Shown here: positions 58,714-64,000 of the stretch, one piece after another
Position numbering within the stretch: the first letter of the stretch is position 1
Layout of the letters: every line of letters begins with the position of its first letter
From: Branchiibius hedensis
Lineage (GTDB): Bacteria > Actinomycetota > Actinomycetes > Actinomycetales > Dermatophilaceae
Assembly: GCF_900108585.1 (NCBI RefSeq)
Contig: NZ_UESZ01000001.1
Location: forward strand, 1,736,001-1,800,000
Length of the DNA: 64,000 nucleotides
Reading direction: 5' to 3'
The notes under the pieces: model-generated
The model's input: the letters and a program-made list of their open reading frames with translations, nothing else
What the model was told of the DNA's origin: nothing
Database searches by the model: none
Translations under genes and position numbers: made by a program

Positions 58714-60155
58714 TTCAACCAGTCGTCGCAACACCGGGTTGTTGGGTCGACTGTAGCTGTTCGGCGAACACTTCGGCTGGCGTCTTCCAGCCGAGTGCTT
58801 TCCGGGGCCGGTTGTTGAGCGTAAAGGCCACGGCGGCGAGGTCGTCAGCGCTCCAACGGGACAGGTCGGTGCCCTTCGGGAAGTACTGCCGCAGCAGCCC
58901 GTTCGTGTTCTCGTTCGTCGGGCGTTGCCACGGCGAGTGCGGGTCGGCGAAGAACACCTTCGTCCCTGTGTCGAGGGCGAGCTGGGCGTGCTCGGAGAGC
59001 TCTTTCCCGCGGTCCCAGGTGAGGGTCTTACGCAGTTGCTGCGGCAGCGTGGTCAGCGACGCGACCAACGCGACGTTCATCGCGACGGCGCCGTAGCCGC
59101 TGAGCGCGGGTCCGTGCTTGGTGCGCGGCTGCTCGCCGTAGCCTTCCAGTCTGGGTAGGTGCACCAGCAGCGTGGAGCGGCTCGACCGTTCAACGAGCGT
59201 GCCGATCGCCGAGCGGTTCGTCCCGATGATCAGATCGCCTTCCCAATGCCCGGGAACCGCACGATCCGCAGCCTCGGCAGGGCGCTCGGAGATCACCACG
59301 TCCGCGGTGACATGCGCCTGGGGCTTGTTCTGTGATCGGGCACGGGGCTTGCGCAGCGCCCGTCCGGTCCGCAGTGCAGCGACGAGCTCTCGTTTGAGGG
59401 CTCCGCGGCCCTCGATGAACAGCGACTGGTAGATCGCTTCGTGGCTGATGCGCATGCTCTCATCATCGGGGAACTCGACCTCGAGCCGTTTGGAGATCTG
59501 CTGCGGACTCCACGCCGTCGACCACTTCCGGTCCTGCCGGTGCGGCTTGTTCCGTCCTTGCCACGCCACCACAGGCGGACCGTTCACCGCCGTACCGCCA
59601 GGCAGCCGCATCCCGCCATCGAGTCGCTCCTGCACGTACTCGCGCAGCCGGTGGTTCGTCGCAAGCTTCGCCGGCTTCGGCCGGCGGGCCATCAGCTCGG
59701 CCTTCCACTGCGCGACCGATGCCCGGTACTCCAACTTGCCGCCCCGCGTGGCCGCGTTCCGCCGCAACTCTCGCGAGATCGTCCCAGGGTCACGGCCAAG
59801 GCGGCGTGCGATCTCTCGCACCCCATGCCTTTGCTCACGCAGCAGCATGATCTCCTCCCGCTCAGCGAACGAGAGATACCGGCCGCCGGGCTCGGTCAGC
59901 GTGATCGTAGGCATGCCGCCACCCTGCCGGAACCACCGTGCACCGACGGCGGCCGACACACCGACCACCACCGCGGCATCCTCGGATGAGAGCCCGCCCG
60001 CGACCTCCCTCCAGAACGCACGCTCGACGCTACGTCGCGTCTTCGGCGCGCCCGGTGAGACCATCGCCGAACGTCCCGTCAACTCCCTCAACCAGCCTGC
60101 TGGACGTCCCATCAACACTCCGTAGCTCAGGGTGTTGCGACGACCGGTTGAATCC
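58711..60155 (-). mobile_element. IS30-family insertion sequence
   Basis: The ends are inverted repeats GGATTCAACC(A/G)GTCGTCGCAACACC, at 58711-58736 and again in inverse at 60130-60155. The transposase stop codon lies inside the left repeat. Confidence 0.85.
58715..60112 (-). CDS. IS30-family transposase
   Basis: ATG 60112 gives 465 residues. HTH regions (SSEDAAVVVGVSAAVGARWFRQGG and LSFAEREEIMLLREQRHGVREIARRLGRDPGTISREL) precede the catalytic core: VPGHWEGDLIIG, LTWDRGKELSEHAQ and HSPWQRPTNENTNGLLRQYFPKG, the D-D-E of IS30. It seems intact. Confidence 0.92.
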   Translation of the reverse strand: MGRPAGWLRELTGRSAMVSPGAPKTRRSVERAFWREVAGGLSSEDAAVVVGVSAAVGARWFRQGGGMPTITLTEPGGRYLSFAEREEIMLLREQRHGVREIARRLGRDPGTISRELRRNAATRGGKLEYRASVAQWKAELMARRPKPAKLATNHRLREYVQERLDGGMRLPGGTAVNGPPVVAWQGRNKPHRQDRKWSTAWSPQQISKRLEVEFPDDESMRISHEAIYQSLFIEGRGALKRELVAALRTGRALRKPRARSQNKPQAHVTADVVISERPAEAADRAVPGHWEGDLIIGTNRSAIGTLVERSSRSTLLVHLPRLEGYGEQPRTKHGPALSGYGAVAMNVALVASLTTLPQQLRKTLTWDRGKELSEHAQLALDTGTKVFFADPHSPWQRPTNENTNGLLRQYFPKGTDLSRWSADDLAAVAFTLNNRPRKALGWKTPAEVFAEQLQSTQQPGVATTG

Positions 60156-61076
60156 GCCCACCGCAGCACGGTGTGGCGGGAGGTGACTCGCGGGCGAGAT
60201 CCCCGTGATGGGTCCTACCGGGCACCTCAAGCCGCTGGGTCCGCCCGCGTTCGGCGTCGTCGTCCGCGGGCGTCCCGGCTCGCGGCGGGCACTGACCTTC
60301 GGCTCGAGGTGCTGCGGTTGCTGCAGGACCGGTTGTCCCCGGAGCAGATCAGCGCTGAGCTTCGTGTCCGGTTCCCGGGCCGGGACGATATGCAGGTGAG
60401 TCACGAAACGATCTACCAAGCGCTGTACGTGCAGGGCAAAGGCTCGCTACGCCAAGAACTCCTCGGGGAGAAAGCGTTACGCACCGGGCGGACCCGGCGC
60501 CGGGCCCGTTCCAACCTGCCCCCACGGGCCAGTAACCGCTCCTGGATCGGGGACGAGGCGATGATCACCCAGCGCCCCGCCGAGGTCGAGGATCGTGCCG
60601 TGCCTGGGCATTGGGAAGGGGACCTGGTGATCGGCACCGACGGATCCAGCGCGTTGATCACCCTGGTGGAACGGATGACCCGCTACGTGCTGGTCCGCCG
60701 GCTGCCGCTGACCCACGACTCAGCCACGGTGTCCGAGCAGCTGATCGCGATGATGCGTGACCTGCCGGCATCGCTGCGGCAAACGGTGACCTGGGACCAA
60801 GGCGTGGAAATGGCCCGGCACGCACAGTTCACCCTCGCCACGAACTGCCAGGTGTTCTTCTGCGATCCGCACTCGCCCTGGCAACGCGGGACCAATGAGA
60901 ACACCAACGGACTGATCCGCGACTTCTACCCCAAGTCCACCAACTTCGCCGACATCACCGACGAGCAGATCGCCGACATGCAGCGGTTGTTGAACATCCG
61001 TCCCCGCAAGACCCTCGGCTGGGCCAAACCAGCCAATATGCTCAACGAACTACTCACCGTTGCAGCCACCACTTGA
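60153..61076 (+). pseudogene. Second IS30-family transposase, 5' truncated
   Basis: From about residue 45 the product is a complete IS30 catalytic region: SPEQISAELRVRFPG, VPGHWEGDLVIGTDG, VTWDQGVEMARHAQ, HSPWQRGTNENTNGLIRDFYPKS. The N-terminal HTH is reduced to STVWREVTRGRD, which joins directly to the right end of the other IS30 at 60155. The insertion removed the start. A later in-frame start is possible, but DNA binding would be lost. Confidence 0.82.
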
Positions 61077-61082
61077 ATCCGC

Positions 61083-61247
61083 CACCGCTCCCAGGTGCGC
61101 ACTGGTGCCGCGCCCCAGATCATGGCCACCCTGCGTAACACCGCGATCAGCATCCTGCGCCTGGCCAGATGGGACAACATCGCCGCCGGGCTACGACATC
61201 ACGCCCGCAACCCCGATCAAGCCATCACACACGTCCTGACCAGGTGA
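61083..61247 (+). pseudogene. Transposase C-terminal remnant (ISAs1-like)
   Basis: The 54 codons [20 protein letters not shown], then [20 protein letters not shown] and a stop, match the closing helix of ISAs1-type transposases (RTG-x-x-P-x-x-MATLRN-x-AI-x-x-LR). Nothing of the catalytic part remains. It directly follows the IS30 remnant. Confidence 0.7.
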
Positions 61248-61345
61248 AACACGACTTTTCCGGGACCCTGGGCAGTCGCCGTCGTCGGCGCGACCATAAA
61301 GGCGCCAGTAATCGCGAGGAGCGCGACGGCGGCAACGGAGATCAT
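61217..61345 (-). pseudogene. Signal-peptide stump of a lost secreted protein
   Basis: ATG 61345 opens MISVAAVALLAITGAFMVAP and TTATAQG, a good signal peptide with an Ala-x-Ala site. It runs into the antisense of the transposase remnant and stops. The mature part was lost when the insertion sequences arrived. Confidence 0.45.
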
Positions 61346-61706
61346 GCGAATAACGCGGTAAAACCCAACCAGCACTAAGTGCTCCACATCTGTGCCAACG
61401 CTGACAGCATCCGCTGTGGGGCTGACTCTATTGGGCCGGTTGTCGCGACCGCATCAGTTTGCGGGAGGCTGAGAATCGTGCAACAAGCAAGGTTGCCATG
61501 GTTTCTAAATGACGACACTTGATAGCGCCGGACGAGCCAACTGCGCACGCCAACCCGCCTCGCACGTGAATCTTCGCACCTGGCCAGCCACCGTGGCCCT
61601 CCATGTCAACGCCTTCGCATCCTTGCTGACCAATGGGTGTCGCGGCCTGTCTATAGGCCGCCGGAAGCAGCGCTGTGACCCCGCAATCAAAGCGTTCACT
61701 CCCACG
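61346..61706. other. Intergenic region with no recognised gene
   Basis: I see no gene or clear repeat. The stretch lies between the IS graveyard and the stop of the type ISP gene. Confidence 0.5.
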
Positions 61707-64000
61707 TCATTGCACCTCCCGGACAGCCAGGCTTGGCAACCCGTCGACGACCTGCATGGTCTTCAAGCTGACCGTCACGATGCGGCCGAGCAGGTCGATG
61801 ATGTACCGCGGGTCGTCCACTTCGCGTGACCAGTCGTTCGGGTCGTTGACGATGCCGGACGGCTTATCGGTCTTCACCTGATAACGGTCGATGATCCACT
61901 CGATCGCCGAGCGCGACCCCAGCATGTACCTGTGGGCGCCCTCGGGGACTCCGGACAGGGTGATCCGGTCGTTGTAGACGATGGTCGAACGGTCCGCGAT
62001 CTGCTTGTTGGTTTCGGGGTCACGGGTCTTGGCGAACGCCATCTTCTGGATCCGGTAAAAGTCGAACGGGTCTGCGCCAGTTGGCGGCTCAGCGTCGATC
62101 CCGGCCAGCGGGTACACGTCCACTTCCTCGTACCCGAGGTGCAGCTCCATCAGAGCCCGACCTGCTTCGACGTACGGTGCGGCGTCCTCGACCAGCGGTA
62201 TCCGCGGCAGCATCTTCTTCAAGTCGGCGGCGTACGTTGCGCGGTAATCAGGTGAGTGCAACAAGCCATATACGTAGTGGAAGACATCGTCCTTGGTGAA
62301 CGAATCGCCATACGCCGCAACGAACTTGGCCAGCGCCTCGTCGGTGATGTTGTCGATCCGGCGGTAGCCGTCGATGATCTCGCCGTTGCCCGTGCTGGTG
62401 TCGATGCCCAGGGTGCCGTCGTCGGCGTCAATTTTCTCGTAGCGCCAGCGGGCGAAGAATTGACCGCTGTACGAGAAGAAGGACAGGTCGGGGATGTCAT
62501 GTAAAGCCAGAAGCCCTGACTCCACCTCCGCGCGAGGAGCCACCACCATGAACCCGAGCCCGGCTTTTCGTCCCGCGAAGTAGCTAGGGGTGCTACCCAT
62601 CTCATCGACTAGCCCGCTATCGCAGTAGATCAGCTCCTTCGTGAATGGCCTATAGCCCCCCACCTGTACCGCCTCGATGTCTACGGCGAGCGGACGATCC
62701 TGCTCGTGACGGGTACGAAGTTTGCGGGACCAACTCAAGTCCGCTGGGCTGGACGCAACGGAGGAAGAACTCAGCCCAGCGTTGAAAGCCCTGATCGTAT
62801 GCTCCACATTTCGGATGAGACTCCTTTGGCCGAAGTTCCACACCCAGGCATCTCGTTTGGTCTTGACGCCTGCTGCGTACGAGCCGAAAACCGTCGGGCG
62901 GGAGACCTTGTCGCCGATCGGCATAAACCGCCCGAAGTCGTCTCGGCGCTGGTTGATCCAGTCACCGAACTCGTTCGGAATGACCTCGACGGCAGAGAGT
63001 TCGACCACGGAGCCTGCGTCCGCCACGGCTGCCAGCTTGGCCTCTCGGGTTAGGTAGTCGCCGACGTCGGTGTAGTGAATACGAGCCACGCCGGAACGTT
63101 CGGGGTCGCGCACCAGCACGGTCACCGCGACGGTCGCCCGCGAGCCAGCAGAGAAGACACCACCGCCTTCCCTTTGGCGCTGATCTCCGGCGGTTCGAGC
63201 GTTGCCGCGCAGGTTGTAGACGTAGATGTCGCTGAACTCGGTGCCGAGCGTTTTGCGCATGCCGTCGGCGGTGTTGGAGTCGATCCATCCCCCGTTGGTG
63301 ACGAACGCGATGACGCCGCGGTCGCCCAGTCGCAGCGTGGCCCACCGGAATGCCCGGATGTAGCTGTCGTACAGCGAGTTCTTGTTGGTGGCAGTAGACA
63401 AAGCGGCGTAGGTGTCGCGGATGGAGGCGTCCAGGCCGGGGTAAGACTCGTTGGCGTTGTCGTCGTTGGCGGAGTCCTGCCCGGATGAGTAGGGCGGGTT
63501 GCCGATGATGACGGTGATCGGCAGGGCGCGTTGTTTGACGATGCGGTCGTTGTTGGTGACGAACACGCTCTCATCGAGGGTGTCGCCGTCCTCATAGGAC
63601 TGGAACGTGTCAGTGAGCACCAGGCCCGGGAACGGTTCGTACTCGACGTCATCCGGCACCTGCGCTGTCTCGCGGCGGGCGTCCAGATACGCCGACTCGA
63701 TGTTGACCGCGGCGATGTAGTACGCCAGCAACAACAACTCGTTGGCGTGAATCTCGTTGCGATACTTACGGATCAGGTCTTCACGTTCGATCAAGCCCAG
63801 TTGCAGCAGCCGCACGATGAACGTTCCGGTGCCGGTGAACCCGTCCAGGATGTGCACGCCCTCAGAAGTCAGGCCCTGATCGAAGTGCTCGCGCAGCAAA
63901 TCATCAGCCGAGCGCAGAATGAAGTCGACGATCTCGATGGGGGTGTAGACCATGCCGTTCTTGTCGACCATCTTCTTGAAGGCTTTGGCGAAGAAGTTGT
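61707..64000 (-). CDS. Type ISP-like restriction-modification enzyme, methylase and target-recognition part, 5' end outside window
   Basis: The frame runs off the right edge. The visible 764 residues begin with NGMVYTPIEIVDFILRSADDLL (motif X) and GFTGTGTFIVRLLQ (motif I). VIIGNPPYSSGQDSANDDNA (motif IV, NPPY) and FVTNGGWIDSNTADGMRK come next, followed by a long target-recognition region and ending TMQVVDGLPSLAVREVQ. This is the methylase-plus-specificity half of single-chain type ISP enzymes such as LlaBIII, whose N-terminal nuclease and helicase should lie beyond 64,000. It would both modify and restrict DNA. Confidence 0.82.
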   Translation of the reverse strand, partial: NFFAKAFKKMVDKNGMVYTPIEIVDFILRSADDLLREHFDQGLTSEGVHILDGFTGTGTFIVRLLQLGLIEREDLIRKYRNEIHANELLLLAYYIAAVNIESAYLDARRETAQVPDDVEYEPFPGLVLTDTFQSYEDGDTLDESVFVTNNDRIVKQRALPITVIIGNPPYSSGQDSANDDNANESYPGLDASIRDTYAALSTATNKNSLYDSYIRAFRWATLRLGDRGVIAFVTNGGWIDSNTADGMRKTLGTEFSDIYVYNLRGNARTAGDQRQREGGGVFSAGSRATVAVTVLVRDPERSGVARIHYTDVGDYLTREAKLAAVADAGSVVELSAVEVIPNEFGDWINQRRDDFGRFMPIGDKVSRPTVFGSYAAGVKTKRDAWVWNFGQRSLIRNVEHTIRAFNAGLSSSSVASSPADLSWSRKLRTRHEQDRPLAVDIEAVQVGGYRPFTKELIYCDSGLVDEMGSTPSYFAGRKAGLGFMVVAPRAEVESGLLALHDIPDLSFFSYSGQFFARWRYEKIDADDGTLGIDTSTGNGEIIDGYRRIDNITDEALAKFVAAYGDSFTKDDVFHYVYGLLHSPDYRATYAADLKKMLPRIPLVEDAAPYVEAGRALMELHLGYEEVDVYPLAGIDAEPPTGADPFDFYRIQKMAFAKTRDPETNKQIADRSTIVYNDRITLSGVPEGAHRYMLGSRSAIEWIIDRYQVKTDKPSGIVNDPNDWSREVDDPRYIIDLLGRIVTVSLKTMQVVDGLPSLAVREVQ

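Noticed and set aside
58363-61247. The IS3/IS30/ISAs1 remnants as one composite transposon
   Set aside because: They are truncated pieces in mixed order with a single intact IS30; no matching outer ends enclose them.

Overview
The window comes from a high-GC actinobacterium. Starts are often GTG or TTG, Shine-Dalgarno sites are short, and several families are typical of the phylum (class E sortase, DUF4234, XdhC-like, IscB-type nucleases). The left part resembles Micrococcales chromosomes such as Dermacoccaceae or Intrasporangiaceae, but the genus is a guess.

Bases 1 to about 10,090 look like ordinary chromosome. They hold a GH3 glycosidase, a GNAT protein, a frameshifted ROK regulator facing an MFS exporter, a PQQ-dependent sugar dehydrogenase lipoprotein, a Na+/H+ antiporter, a flavin amine oxidase, an acyltransferase, an XdhC-like protein, a DUF4234 protein and a cupin. 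At 10,127-10,206 (minus strand) there is a tRNA-Ala-like sequence with an intact 3' half and a degenerate 5' half, followed by a terminator. Next to it are four short repeats like the arm sites of a tyrosine integrase. I read this as the left attachment site of an integrated element. That element fills the rest of the window and runs off its right edge.

The element has two arms transcribed away from a gene-free control region at 32,210-33,165. That region has four near-identical 42-bp quasi-palindromes, repeated TGGTCA/TGACCA boxes, tandem decamers and AT-rich stretches, and is a good candidate origin. The leftward arm (12.3-32.2 kb) encodes conjugation-like membrane proteins (VirB6-like, TcpE-like and a small two-TM protein), an IscB nuclease with a likely overlapping omega RNA, an HNH nuclease, SSB, two secreted proteins, a class E sortase, a DnaQ-like exonuclease, an rIIA-like GHKL ATPase, a dNMP kinase and a DnaE polymerase carrying an intein. 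The rightward arm (33.2-49.7 kb) encodes two adenine methylase-type proteins, a RusA resolvase, a second sortase-like lipoprotein, an RNA ligase next to an ATP-grasp protein, a XamI-type restriction-modification pair, small phage-like proteins and an NAD-dependent DNA ligase. Together these supply much of a replication, recombination and self-protection kit. No conjugative ATPase, relaxase or FtsK-like translocase is visible.

The most unusual signal is the 11-mer CGTCGCACCGT, found just upstream of start codons on both strands. In thirteen cases exactly six bases separate it from an ATG or GTG. At 37,385-37,424 two copies meet head to head and form a perfect 40-bp palindrome between divergent genes. 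It behaves like a start-associated sequence or operator specific to this element, and it fixes several otherwise doubtful starts.

From 45.0 to 61.3 kb the element is loaded with insertion sequences: an IS630, two IS256, an IS110 whose upstream RNA region is split by one of the IS256 copies, an IS30, and remnants of IS3, IS30 and an ISAs1-like transposase. Between them lie a pentapeptide-repeat / HTH / tyrosine recombinase operon and a truncated secreted protein with a perfect 270-bp duplication. The right edge cuts through a large type ISP-like restriction-modification gene.
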